Positions 48,065 to 56,314 are shown, counted from the stretch's first letter. The stretch is DNA of 64,000 nucleotides from Pseudomonas alcaligenes (GCF_014490745.1 NZ_LZEU01000001.1:1949501-2013500), one strand, 5' to 3'. Translations and numbers: made by a program. Notes: generated from the letters alone by a model not told the origin.

Positions 48065-48622
48065 ATGGCATCAAACAAACGCGAGCAACTGATCAATACG
48101 GCACAGGCGCTGTTCGCCCGCGAGGGCTATCACGCCACCGGCATCGACCGCATCCTGGCCGAGTCCGGGGTGGCGAAGATGACCCTGTACAAGCACTTCC
48201 GCTCCAAGGACGAGCTGATTCTGGCGGTGCTCCAGGCGCGCCAGCAGGCCACCCTTGCCCGCCTGGAGCAGAGCCTGCGCGACCTGCCGCCGCGGCAGGC
48301 GCTGCTGCAGACCTTCGACGGCCTGCATACGTGGATCCACGAGGACGATTTTTGCGGCTGCAGCTTCATCAATGCCGCCGCCGAGTTCCACGACCGGGAG
48401 CACCCGATCCATCGTCAGGCGGCGGCCTTCAAGCAGGCGTTGGGCGGTTACTACCGCCAGCAGCTGCAGGCGCTAGGCATGGCGGACAGCGAGCAGCTGG
48501 CCAGCCAACTGCTGTTCCTGCTCGAGGGGGCGCTGAGCATGGCCCACCTGCAGGGGCCGGGTGAGCAGGCGCTGCAGGCGCGCGCCGCGGCCAACGTGTT
48601 GCTGGAGGCTGCAGGGCTCTGA
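48065..48622 (+). CDS. TetR/AcrR-family transcriptional regulator
   Basis: A 185-residue repressor. The N-terminal HTH is standard (KREQLINTAQALFAREGYHATGIDRIL ... VAKMTLYKHFRSKDELI) and lies at about residues 5-50. The C-terminal all-helical ligand domain contains a Cys pair near CGCSF. Divergent from the GST-PNPOx-MBL operon, with a palindromic operator between them. The start MASNKREQ follows a GGAGG ribosome site. Confidence 0.9.
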   Translation: MASNKREQLINTAQALFAREGYHATGIDRILAESGVAKMTLYKHFRSKDELILAVLQARQQATLARLEQSLRDLPPRQALLQTFDGLHTWIHEDDFCGCSFINAAAEFHDREHPIHRQAAAFKQALGGYYRQQLQALGMADSEQLASQLLFLLEGALSMAHLQGPGEQALQARAAANVLLEAAGL

Positions 48623-48653
48623 GTCGAAGGGGCGGCCGTTGGTCGGTGGTCAC

Positions 48654-48680
48654 TCAAGTTTTTCCGGGGTGGGCCGTCAA
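48654..48680 (+). promoter_or_regulatory. Predicted sigma28 (FliA) promoter of the DUF5610 gene
   Basis: TCAAGTTT, 11 nt, then GCCGTCAA. The -35 is the Pseudomonas FliA form and the -10 matches GCCGATAA at 6 of 8. The spacing is exact and it lies 31 nt upstream of the ATG, a natural leader length. Confidence 0.6.
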
Positions 48681-48711
48681 CGGAACAGATGTTCTGCCCA
48701 GGTATGCCGCC

Positions 48712-49860
48712 ATGAATGCTCTGGCTTCTCTCTCGCCCTTGCTGTCCCGTTCTTCGCAGTCCGCTCAGTCGGCCGCTGCGCGTTGTGCCCCTGCCGATGG
48801 CCAGAACACCCTGGCCAACCGCCTGGCTCAGCGCCTGGGCCTGGATGCCGGCGCACTCTCCGGCAAGCAGAGCTCGGACTTCACGCCGGACAAGGTGGCC
48901 GACCGTGTCATCGGTGCGATCAACCAGCGCCTGCAGAGCGAGGCGGCCGCCGGTGCCGACCCGCAGGAGTTGCAGGATCTGCTGACGCAGGCCCGCGAAG
49001 GGGTCGAGAAGGGCTTTGCCGAAGCGCGCAAGATCCTCGACGGCATGGGCGTGCTGCAAGGCCAGGTGGCCGACGACATCGACAGCACCTACAGCAAGAT
49101 TCAAGACGGCCTGGATGACCTGGCCGACCAACTGAATACCCCGGCACCGGACAGCCAGGCCGGCAGTGCGGCCGTGGCGGCTTACAGCGAGCGCTTTGCC
49201 GCCCGCGCCGAGACCTTCGACATGCAGGTCACCACCCGCGATGGCGATCGCCTGAGCATTTCCATCGCCAGCGCCTCGGCCAACTGGTCGCAGAGCAGCG
49301 TGGCGGCTGCCAGCAGCGGCAACGGCTCCGCCATGGTCGCCAACAGCCAGTCCGGCACTCTGCAGATCGGCGGCTGGCAGGTGACGGTCGAAGGCGAGCT
49401 GGACGACGAGGAGCTGGCCGCGCTGAAGGATCTGTTCGGCCAGGTGCAGGATCTGTCCGGCAAGTTCTACGCCGGCGACCTGTCCGGAGCCTTCGATCGG
49501 GCCATGCAGCTGGACATGGATGGCTCGCAGCTGGCCTCGATGTCCCTGCACCTGACCCAGACCAGCGTGCGCCAGGCGACCGATGCCTATAGCGCGGTGG
49601 CCCAGCAGGGCGGTCAGGCGGCCAGCGCGCTGAATGACGATTTGCTCGATTACGCCCGCGGCCTGCTCGATGCGCTGCACAGCGCCGACGCCCTGGCCGA
49701 TGATGCGCAGGGCACCCTGGAGCAATTGCTGGAGGGCGGCTTCGCTCTGGATCCGCTGCTTGGCGATTCCCAGCTGGACAAGGCCCGCGATCTCAACCAG
49801 CGCCTGCTCGCCGGCATGCAGGGGTTGCTGGATCAGGACGAGTCGTCCGTCGCCGCCTGA
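48712..49860 (+). CDS. DUF5610 domain-containing protein, probably FliA-dependent
   Basis: A 382-residue protein without signal peptide or membrane segment. A region of helices (ANRLAQRLGLDAGALSG ... ADRVIGAINQRLQ) and a conserved FAEARKILDGMGVLQGQVADDI block match the DUF5610 family. A later Ser/Thr-rich beta-strand stretch (SGTLQIGGWQVTVEGELDDEE) resembles surface or secreted repeats. No function is known. It lies just upstream of the flagellar block and is preceded by a FliA-type promoter. Confidence 0.8.
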   Translation: MNALASLSPLLSRSSQSAQSAAARCAPADGQNTLANRLAQRLGLDAGALSGKQSSDFTPDKVADRVIGAINQRLQSEAAAGADPQELQDLLTQAREGVEKGFAEARKILDGMGVLQGQVADDIDSTYSKIQDGLDDLADQLNTPAPDSQAGSAAVAAYSERFAARAETFDMQVTTRDGDRLSISIASASANWSQSSVAAASSGNGSAMVANSQSGTLQIGGWQVTVEGELDDEELAALKDLFGQVQDLSGKFYAGDLSGAFDRAMQLDMDGSQLASMSLHLTQTSVRQATDAYSAVAQQGGQAASALNDDLLDYARGLLDALHSADALADDAQGTLEQLLEGGFALDPLLGDSQLDKARDLNQRLLAGMQGLLDQDESSVAA

Positions 49861-49948
49861 GGATCTTGTAGCCCCTGCCTGACCATCGGCAGGCAGCGGC
49901 GCAGGTGGGTGATAAACTGCCTCGGTAATCCCTGCCCGAGACACTTCC

Positions 49949-50185
49949 ATGGTTCCCGAATGCCAACTTTTCGGCACCCTAGGCTGTCACCTGTGCGAGG
50001 TGGCCGAGGCGCTGCTGATGCCTTTTGTCGAGCACGGCCTGCTGGTCGAGCTGGTCGATATCGCCGATCACGAAGAGTGGGTCGAGCACTATGGGCTGCG
50101 CATCCCGGTGCTGCGCCGTTGTGACACCGGTGCCGAGCTGGGCTGGCCTTTCGACGCCGAGCAGGTGGTGCAGTTTCTGCGCTGA
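49949..50185 (+). CDS. Glutaredoxin-like (DUF836) protein
   Basis: A 78-residue thioredoxin-fold protein with CHLC at about residues 13-16 (TLGCHLCEVAE) and the cis-proline region RIPVLRR. It matches the short glutaredoxin-like DUF836 family. It has its own upstream AT-rich gap and precedes the glutamine-synthetase-like gene by about 100 bp with a strong inverted repeat between. Confidence 0.8.
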   Translation: MVPECQLFGTLGCHLCEVAEALLMPFVEHGLLVELVDIADHEEWVEHYGLRIPVLRRCDTGAELGWPFDAEQVVQFLR

Positions 50186-50218
50186 GCGGGCTCCTTGTGG
50201 GGATGCTTGATATTTCGA

Positions 50219-50251
50219 ACGGCTGATGCGAATTTTGTACGCATCAGCCGT
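50219..50251. repeat. 12-bp perfect inverted repeat upstream of the glutamine-synthetase-like gene
   Basis: ACGGCTGATGCG and CGCATCAGCCGT with a 9-nt AT-rich spacer, 36 nt before the ATG. No T-run follows, so it could be an operator or a leader hairpin as easily as a terminator. Confidence 0.55.
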
Positions 50252-50286
50252 GGTATCGGCATTCGCGCTAACAAGGACAACAAAGC

Positions 50287-51630
50287 ATGACTAGCAACGG
50301 CCGCAGCTCTTTGGCGGAGCGCTTGTGCGGTATCGACGAAATCGAGTGCGTGACCCCGGATCTGAATGGCGTGGCGCGCGGCAAGATAATGACCGCCGAG
50401 GGTTTCCTCGAGGGGCGCCGTCTGCAGCTGGCGCGCGGGGTGTTGCTGCAGTGCATCATGGGTGGCTATCCGCCGGCGCGTTTCTACGGCAGCGACGACG
50501 GCGACCTGGCGCTGAACGCCGATCCGGCGCAGATCCATGTGCTGCCCTGGAGCGAGCCGCCGCGGGCTCTGGCGATCTGCGATGCCGACGAGCTGGATGG
50601 CCGCGGTTCCGGCCTGTCCACCCGCGTCCTGCTCAAGCGTGTATTGCAGGGCTATGCCGAGCAGGGCTTGCAGCCGGTGGTGGCAACCGAATTGGAGTTT
50701 TTCGTCTTCGACCGGCATGCCGATGCGCAGCAGCCATTCCAGCCACCAATAGGGCTGGATGGCCGGCGCGAGGCAGGCTGTTCGGCGTTCAGCGTGTCCT
50801 CCGCCAACGGCCTGCGCCCGTTCTTCAACGAGGTCTATCGCTGCATGGCAGCGCTGGGGTTGCCGCGTGACACCTTCATGCACGAGATGGGGGTCAGCCA
50901 GTTCGAGATCAACCTGCTGCATGGTGATCCGTTGCTGATCGCCGACCAGACCTTCCTGTTCAAGCACCTGCTCAAGGAAGTCGGCCTCAAGCACGGGCTC
51001 AGCGTGGTGTGCATGGCCAAGCCGCTGGCGCACACGCCGGGCAGCTCCATGCATATCCACCAGAGCGTGGTGGAGCAGGGCAGCGGGCGCAATATCTTCA
51101 GTGATGCGGCGGGTGAGGCCACGCCGGCCTTCCATCACTTCATCGGTGGGCAGCAGGCGGCCCTGGCCGACTTCACTCTGCTGTTCGCGCCCAACGTCAA
51201 TTCGTTCCAGCGCTTCTGCCATCCCTATGCCTCGCCGAACAATGCCTGCTGGTCTCATGACAACCGCGCTGCGGGGCTACGCATTCCAGCCAGCGGGCCG
51301 GCGGCGCGGCGAGTGGAGAACCGCCTGCCGGGCGCCGATGCCAACCCTTACCTGGCCATTGCCGCCAGCCTGGCGGCTGGTTTGCACGGTCTGCGTCAGC
51401 AACTGCAGCCGAGCGCGCCGATCCAGGGCGAGTTCAGCGTGCCGGAACACCTGAACCTGCCATGCACCCTGCATGCGGCCCTGGCGCGCCTGCAGCACAG
51501 CAGTCTGGCGCGCGAGTGCTTCGGCAACGAGTTCGTCGACGGCTACTGCGCCAGCAAGAGTCTGGAGATGATGAGCTTTCTTGACGAGATCACGCCCTGG
51601 GAGCGGCGGGTGCTCGGCACCCAGGTCTGA
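50287..51630 (+). CDS. Glutamine synthetase family protein (gamma-glutamylpolyamine synthetase-like)
   Basis: A 447-residue enzyme, with the GS core motifs: ATELEFFVFD, HEMGVSQFEINL (metal/substrate), GSSMHIHQS, and RVENRLPGADANPY. The N-terminal VTPDLNGVARGKIM is typical of the polyamine-type branch (PuuA/PauA) rather than of nitrogen-assimilating GlnA. It would ligate glutamate to putrescine or another polyamine for catabolism. It stands alone here with no aldehyde dehydrogenase or gamma-glutamyl hydrolase gene nearby. Confidence 0.88.
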   Translation: MTSNGRSSLAERLCGIDEIECVTPDLNGVARGKIMTAEGFLEGRRLQLARGVLLQCIMGGYPPARFYGSDDGDLALNADPAQIHVLPWSEPPRALAICDADELDGRGSGLSTRVLLKRVLQGYAEQGLQPVVATELEFFVFDRHADAQQPFQPPIGLDGRREAGCSAFSVSSANGLRPFFNEVYRCMAALGLPRDTFMHEMGVSQFEINLLHGDPLLIADQTFLFKHLLKEVGLKHGLSVVCMAKPLAHTPGSSMHIHQSVVEQGSGRNIFSDAAGEATPAFHHFIGGQQAALADFTLLFAPNVNSFQRFCHPYASPNNACWSHDNRAAGLRIPASGPAARRVENRLPGADANPYLAIAASLAAGLHGLRQQLQPSAPIQGEFSVPEHLNLPCTLHAALARLQHSSLARECFGNEFVDGYCASKSLEMMSFLDEITPWERRVLGTQV

Positions 51631-51651
51631 TCGCGGTGAGGCAAGGATGAC

Positions 51652-52398
51652 CTAGAACGCGTCATCCTTGTCGCGGCGGGCTTCACGCTGCAGCTGGTAG
51701 ACGAAGCGCTCCACCTGGCGGGCTTCCAGGCCGCCGAGGCGGTGGAAGCGGGCGCCGACGAAGGTCATGTCGAGCTTTTCGTCGAAGCGCACATGGCGCA
51801 GTTCGAGGGCGACTTTCAGCGGGCCGATCGGCAACTGGGCGCTGAGGGTCTCGTAGACCTGGCCGGGCTGCAGGCGGGAGCTGATATCGCCCTGGAAGCG
51901 CAGGCGGCAACCGGTGGCGGAGATATCCAGCATCTGGCCCTTGAGCGGGCGGCTGAGCTTGCTGCCGCTGAGGTCGATGTTGACCAGCTGGGTCTGGGTG
52001 ATGGGCGCGCGGAAGGCACTGCGGCGCTGGTGGTAGGTGATCTGCTCGGGCAGGTGACACCAGTAGCAGCGTGCACCTTGCAGTTCGCCGATTTCGACCG
52101 GGTCTTCGCAATCCCAGGCGATGCGCACGCCATCGTGGAAGCCTTCGACGCGGAAGGCTTCGCCATTCTTCAGAAAGCGTTCGCCGTCGTTGGGGATCAT
52201 CTCGTCGAGGGCCAGTACGCCACGCTCGCGGTTGAGCTCAACCAGATAGGTCTGGAAGCGCTGGTTGCGATCCTTGAAGGTGATGACCAGTGGATCATGG
52301 TACTGCTGCAGCAGACGCAGGTTGGTGAAGACTTCCAGGGGCGAGCTCAGCACCTTGGGGGGCTGTGGGCCATCTTCATCGAGAAAGGGATTGGACAC
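51652..52398 (-). CDS. flgZ: Flagellar brake protein YcgR/FlgZ (PilZ domain)
   Basis: A 248-residue protein with an N-terminal YcgR domain and a C-terminal PilZ domain. The cyclic di-GMP-binding residues are intact: RRSAFR at about residues 125-130 and DISATG at 158-163. When bound, the protein slows the flagellar motor. The start is the GTG at 52398 (MSNPFLDEDG), the family's usual N-terminus; another GTG at 52419 adds seven residues. Third gene of the flgM-flgN-flgZ unit. Confidence 0.92.
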   Translation of the reverse strand: MSNPFLDEDGPQPPKVLSSPLEVFTNLRLLQQYHDPLVITFKDRNQRFQTYLVELNRERGVLALDEMIPNDGERFLKNGEAFRVEGFHDGVRIAWDCEDPVEIGELQGARCYWCHLPEQITYHQRRSAFRAPITQTQLVNIDLSGSKLSRPLKGQMLDISATGCRLRFQGDISSRLQPGQVYETLSAQLPIGPLKVALELRHVRFDEKLDMTFVGARFHRLGGLEARQVERFVYQLQREARRDKDDAF

Positions 52399-52483
52399 GA
52401 ACCAGAAATCTCCAGGCACGGGCTACTACGGCACTAGAATACTGGCATATTGCCGGTATGTCCCTGTGCTTGTTTTCTTGTGA

Positions 52484-52951
52484 TCAGGCCTGGCTGAGCG
52501 GGCGCTGTTGGCCGATTTTAGCGGCCCCGCCGCGGCTGTCATAGAGCCCTGGCGTTTCTCCGCCGCGCAGAATGCCCAATACGCTGTTCAGGGAGGCCTG
52601 GTTGGCGCGAATCAGTCGGCCGTTGCGCAGGTTGGCTTCGCGGCAGCGCTCCAGCAATTGGCCGAGGGTCTCGCTGCTGGCGAGCAACTCGGCACCTTGG
52701 GCGGAGCGTTGGGCGAGGATTTCCAGGCCGTTGCGGTCGCTGCTCAGCTGGGCGGCGGTGAGCACTTTGCTACGTGCGCTGCCGTGCTGATCGAGCAGGC
52801 TGAGCAGGGGGAGTTTTTCGCCCAGGAGTTTTTCCAGGCGTGGCAGGTCGCGCTCGCTGAGCGCCTGGAATTCGGCGTCGATCAGCTCAAGCAGATGCTG
52901 GGCGGTGCCGATATCTTCATTGAACAGCTGGAGCAGGGTCGTGTCTTGCAT
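52484..52951 (-). CDS. flgN: Flagellar chaperone FlgN
   Basis: A 155-residue helical protein of the FlgN family (LLQLFNEDIGTAQHLLELI ... RLEKLLGEKLPLLSLLDQH). It chaperones the hook-filament junction proteins FlgK and FlgL. Its start lies 49 nt after the flgM stop, so the two are cotranscribed. Confidence 0.9.
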   Translation of the reverse strand: MQDTTLLQLFNEDIGTAQHLLELIDAEFQALSERDLPRLEKLLGEKLPLLSLLDQHGSARSKVLTAAQLSSDRNGLEILAQRSAQGAELLASSETLGQLLERCREANLRNGRLIRANQASLNSVLGILRGGETPGLYDSRGGAAKIGQQRPLSQA

Positions 52952-53000
52952 CGCGGGCTCTGGGGATTGGGCGTCCAACATCCCCAGCGCAGCCCTGGGA

Positions 53001-53342
53001 CTAGCGCTGGGATTCGAAATCGAGCAGTTTGCCGGCAACGCGCTGGCTGTCTACCTGATAGCTGCCATCGGCGATGGCCTGTTTCAGTTTGGCGACGCGC
53101 TCCTTGTCCACGGTGGGCAGGTCGCGCAGCTTGTCGCTGACTTTCTGCAGCTGCTGAGCTTCGTGGCTGAGTTGCACGGAGTCGGTCGGCTTGCCGCTGC
53201 TGGCCTGCTCGCCGGCAGCCTGCGTAGCAGACGGCTGGGTGGAGCTGACCGCATCGTTGCGGCTGCTGGACTGGGTATTGCCCGTCCGCCCGCTGTTGGC
53301 GGGTGAGGCGGCATTATTCAGCCGGTTGAAGTCGATAACCAT
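53001..53342 (-). CDS. flgM: Anti-sigma28 factor FlgM
   Basis: A 113-residue protein with a disordered, Ser/Thr-rich N-terminal half and the FlgM helix core at the C-terminus ([28 protein letters not shown]). It binds FliA until the hook is finished, then is exported. The promoter is a near-perfect FliA site, giving autoregulation. Confidence 0.93.
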   Translation of the reverse strand: MVIDFNRLNNAASPANSGRTGNTQSSSRNDAVSSTQPSATQAAGEQASSGKPTDSVQLSHEAQQLQKVSDKLRDLPTVDKERVAKLKQAIADGSYQVDSQRVAGKLLDFESQR

Positions 53343-53380
53343 GGTGCAAACCTCTGACGGTATCTGGACGCTTGACTAGC

Positions 53381-53407
53381 TTGTCGGCCGTTTCCGCCGG
53401 AACTTTA
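53381..53407 (-). promoter_or_regulatory. Predicted sigma28 (FliA) promoter of flgM
   Basis: On the minus strand, TAAAGTTC, 11 nt, then GCCGACAA: 7 of 8 at each half against TAAAGTTT-N11-GCCGATAA, with exact spacing. It lies 38 nt upstream of the flgM ATG. Confidence 0.8.
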
Positions 53408-53475
53408 GGGCACGAAAATGTGTATTGCTTAACAGTGTAGGAAAACGTCATCCAATCACGCTACAAAAATCATGC

Positions 53476-54234
53476 CTACATTTCCACCTCAACCTGCCCG
53501 GAGCCCGCGATACGGGCCTTGATGACCCGTTGCGAGCCCAGGTTGCGCACGCTGATCTGCTGGCCGAGAGTGCCGCCAGACAAGGCTTCGCCCGGCATGC
53601 GCACGTTGATTCCGCCGCTGCGCGCGCTGATCACCACCTGGTCGCCGCGCTTGATCAGTTCCGCCAGTTCGAGCAGGGCCGGGGTCAAGGCCTGGCCGGC
53701 CCGCAGCGGGCGCGTCATTTTTCTGCCGACCACCAGCTCGGTAGCTGTCAGGTAGCCGCGGCCAAGTGCCCCGGTGTCCTGTTCGATCAGGGCGACATCG
53801 TTCGGGCCGATCAGCTCGTCGCGGCGTAGTGGGCGAGTAGACACCACCACCGGCTGGAACAGGTGTACCTGGGCCGGAATGAACACTGTCCAGGGTGTGC
53901 TGCCTTCGCAGCTGACCTTGACCGTGACCCGGCCGACCGGCTGTGCGGAGTTTTCCAGGCTCTGTGTCAAATCGTTGTCGCAAGCGGCAAGGCGCAGTCG
54001 CGGGTCAATCGGGTTAACGCTTATTTCATAGCGCGCCTGGATTTCGCTACGCTCTATATAGTCTTCGACGCTGAACTCAAGAAAGCCTTCGGTGGCGCCG
54101 ATAAGCTCCTCGGGCAGCATCAACGCTGCGGCCTGCAGCGAGTGGTAGCCGAGCAGGCATAAAGCGGGTAAAACGCCAAGAGCCAAGCAGCGTTTTGCCA
54201 TCATGTGTCGGGAAAGTGTCGTCTTAACGTTCAT
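53476..54234 (-). CDS. flgA: P-ring assembly chaperone FlgA
   Basis: A 252-residue secreted protein with a signal peptide (about residues 12-36, MAKRCLALGVLPALCLLGY). The C-terminal SAF/FlgA domain has STRPLRRDELIGPNDVALIEQD and GRKMTRPLRAGQALTP. It assists FlgI assembly in the periplasm. The start is uncertain: ATG at 54234, or the inner ATG pair at 54204/54201. A predicted sigma54 promoter would initiate transcription almost at 54234. Confidence 0.9.
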   Translation of the reverse strand: MNVKTTLSRHMMAKRCLALGVLPALCLLGYHSLQAAALMLPEELIGATEGFLEFSVEDYIERSEIQARYEISVNPIDPRLRLAACDNDLTQSLENSAQPVGRVTVKVSCEGSTPWTVFIPAQVHLFQPVVVSTRPLRRDELIGPNDVALIEQDTGALGRGYLTATELVVGRKMTRPLRAGQALTPALLELAELIKRGDQVVISARSGGINVRMPGEALSGGTLGQQISVRNLGSQRVIKARIAGSGQVEVEM

Positions 54235-54245
54235 GAACACTACAA

Positions 54246-54261
54246 AGCAAGCCTCGTGCCG
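54246..54261 (-). promoter_or_regulatory. Predicted sigma54 promoter of flgA
   Basis: Minus strand CGGCACGAGGCTTGCT has GG and GC exactly 10 bp apart. Expected initiation is about 54236, nearly on the annotated start codon, so a leaderless message or an inner start is implied. flgA is an RpoN/FleQ-dependent gene in P. aeruginosa. Confidence 0.6.
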
Positions 54262-54314
54262 CCTGCTACGCTAAAGCCAAGCGTGCGGCAACTTGCATAA
54301 CAAGGAGTCTGGGC

Positions 54315-55247
54315 ATGGCCGGAGTATTGGACTCGGTTAACCAGCGTACCCAACTGGTGGGGCAGAACCGCCTCGAACTGCTGCTGTTTCGTCTCGACGG
54401 TACCCAGCTTTACGGGATCAACGTGTTCAAGGTGAAGGAGGTGCTGCAGTGCCCCAAACTCACCATCATGCCCAAGTCCAGTCCGGTGGTGCGCGGAGTT
54501 GCTAACATCCGCGGTGGCACCATTCCGATCCTCGATCTGGCCATGGCCACGGGGCGTACGGGGCTGAACGATCTGCAGAACAGCTTCGTCATCATCACGG
54601 AATACAACACCAAGGTGCAGGGCTTCCTGGTGCGCTCGGTCGAGCGCATCGTCAACATGAACTGGGAAGAGATCCATCCTCCACCCAAGGGCACCGGGCG
54701 CGATCACTACCTGACCGCAGTCACCCGGGTGGACAAGCAGCTGGTGGAAATCATCGACGTGGAGAAAATCCTCGCCGAAGTGGCGCCCATGTCGGAAGCG
54801 ATTTCCGAAGGGGTGGTCGATGTCGAAACCCAGGCCAAGGCGGTTCACAAGCGGGTGCTGATCTGCGACGACTCTTCGGTGGCACGCAAGCAGGTATCGC
54901 GCTGCCTGGAGAGCGTCGGCGTGGAAGTGGTAGCGCTGAACGATGGCCGTCAGGCCTATGAATACCTGCATAAGATGGTGGAGGAGGGTAAGCGTCCGGA
55001 GGAAGAGTTCCTGATGCTGATCTCCGATATCGAGATGCCGGAAATGGACGGCTACACCCTGACGGCGGAGATTCGTTCCGATCCGAGGATGCAGAAGTTG
55101 CATGTGATTCTGCATACTTCGCTGTCCGGTGTGTTCAACCAGGCGATGGTGAAGAAAGTCGGTGCGGACGATTTCCTGGCGAAATTCCGACCTGACGATC
55201 TGGCTTCGCGGGTGGTCGAGCGTATCCGGGTTGCAGATGGGGGCTGA
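54315..55247 (+). CDS. cheV: Chemotaxis protein CheV (CheW-REC)
   Basis: A 310-residue coupling protein. A CheW-like domain (about residues 15-155: LFRLDGTQLYGINVFKVKEVL) is followed by a receiver domain (about 178-305) with the acidic pair DD at 185-186, the phosphoacceptor aspartate at 238 (SDIEMPEMDG) and a later KK at 284-285. It links receptors to CheA and may buffer phosphate. It lies 44 nt upstream of cheR and is divergent from flgA. Confidence 0.95.
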   Translation: MAGVLDSVNQRTQLVGQNRLELLLFRLDGTQLYGINVFKVKEVLQCPKLTIMPKSSPVVRGVANIRGGTIPILDLAMATGRTGLNDLQNSFVIITEYNTKVQGFLVRSVERIVNMNWEEIHPPPKGTGRDHYLTAVTRVDKQLVEIIDVEKILAEVAPMSEAISEGVVDVETQAKAVHKRVLICDDSSVARKQVSRCLESVGVEVVALNDGRQAYEYLHKMVEEGKRPEEEFLMLISDIEMPEMDGYTLTAEIRSDPRMQKLHVILHTSLSGVFNQAMVKKVGADDFLAKFRPDDLASRVVERIRVADGG

Positions 55248-55291
55248 GGGCTTGGCTCTCTGTAGGTTCTATGTTCGGTGAGGCGGCGCTA

Positions 55292-56119
55292 GTGTCTTCA
55301 GGCAATTTGGATTTCGAGCAGTTCCGCGTCTTTCTGGAGAAGGCTTGCGGCATCCTGCTTGGCAGTAACAAGCAGTACCTGGTGTCCAGTCGCCTCAACA
55401 AGCTGATGGAGCAGCAGGGCATCAAGTCCCTTGGCGAGCTGGTGCAGAAGATGCAGCTGCAGCCTCGGGGTGGCCTGCGTGAGCAGGTGGTCGATGCCAT
55501 GACCACCAACGAAACCCTGTGGTTTCGCGACACCTATCCCTTCGAGGTGATGAAGAGCCGGGTGTTGCCGGAACTGATCAAGGCCAATCCCAACCAGCGT
55601 CTGCGCATTTGGTCGGCGGCCTGCTCTTCGGGGCAGGAGCCGTACTCGCTGTCGATGACCATCGACGAGTTCGAAAAGACCAACCTGGGTCAGCTCAAGG
55701 CCGGTGTGCAGATCGTTGCCACCGACCTGTCCGGCTCGATGCTGACGGCCTGCAAGTCCGGCGAGTACGACAGCCTGGCAATGGGGCGCGGTTTGTCCCA
55801 GGAGCGTTTGCAGCGTTATTTCGATCCCAAGGGGCCGGGCCGCTGGGCGGTCAAGGCGCCGATCAAGAGTCGTGTGGAGTTCCGCGCCATCAACCTGCTG
55901 GAAAGCTACGCGGCGCTCGGCAAGTTCGACGTGGTGTTCTGCCGCAACGTGTTGATCTACTTCTCCGCCGAGGTGAAGAAGGACATCCTTACCCGCATCC
56001 ATGCCACCCTGAAACCAGGTGGCTATCTGTTCCTGGGGGCGTCCGAGGCGCTCAACGGCCTGCCGGATCTGTACCAGATGGTGCAGTGCAGCCCGGGGAT
56101 TATCTACAAGGTGAAATGA
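55292..56119 (+). CDS. cheR: Chemotaxis protein methyltransferase CheR
   Basis: A 275-residue enzyme that methylates receptor glutamates. It has the N-terminal helical CheR domain (NLDFEQFRVFLEKACGI), TTNETLWFRDTYPF, the SAM-binding WSAACSSGQEPYS and VVFCRNVLIYF. The start is the GTG at 55292, 8 nt after GAGG, matching the usual Pseudomonas length; an ATG at 55271 adds seven residues. The cheV-cheR pair ends in a clear terminator. Confidence 0.94.
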   Translation: MSSGNLDFEQFRVFLEKACGILLGSNKQYLVSSRLNKLMEQQGIKSLGELVQKMQLQPRGGLREQVVDAMTTNETLWFRDTYPFEVMKSRVLPELIKANPNQRLRIWSAACSSGQEPYSLSMTIDEFEKTNLGQLKAGVQIVATDLSGSMLTACKSGEYDSLAMGRGLSQERLQRYFDPKGPGRWAVKAPIKSRVEFRAINLLESYAALGKFDVVFCRNVLIYFSAEVKKDILTRIHATLKPGGYLFLGASEALNGLPDLYQMVQCSPGIIYKVK

Positions 56120-56137
56120 CCCACGCGGGGATGACAG

Positions 56138-56168
56138 AAACGGGAGGCCAATGGCCTCCCGTTTTCGT
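56138..56168 (+). terminator. Terminator after cheV-cheR
   Basis: A 13-bp stem AAACGGGAGGCCA/TGGCCTCCCGTTT with a 1-nt gap, followed by TTCGTTTT. Confidence 0.85.
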
Positions 56169-56267
56169 TTTGGGCGGTGTGCAGGCCATTGCCGGGCTTT
56201 GCCGCTTGCCTTGCCACGAGCGGAAAAGCTTTGCCGCTTGCCGCTTTTTGAAGATGCTATTTTTATT

Positions 56268-56280
56268 TAAATTATTGATT
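56268..56280. promoter_or_regulatory. Predicted IHF site upstream of flgB
   Basis: TAAATTATTGATT is an exact match to the reverse of the IHF consensus WATCAA-N4-TTR. It lies 18 nt upstream of the sigma54 site in a very AT-rich stretch (about 56253-56299), where DNA bending would help a distant activator contact the polymerase. Confidence 0.55.
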
Positions 56281-56297
56281 TATAAGTAAAAAATAAG

Positions 56298-56314
56298 TTG
56301 GCACAGCCTTTGCT
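56298..56314 (+). promoter_or_regulatory. Predicted sigma54 promoter of flgBCDE
   Basis: TTGGCACAGCCTTTGCT has the -24 GG and -12 GC exactly 10 bp apart and a full TGGCAC half. It lies 52 nt upstream of the flgB ATG. RpoN/FleR control is known for this operon in Pseudomonas. Confidence 0.85.

Noticed and set aside
54250..54314. A FliA promoter for cheV
   Set aside because: TAAAGCCA is present but the best -10-like sequence is 13 nt away and matches poorly.
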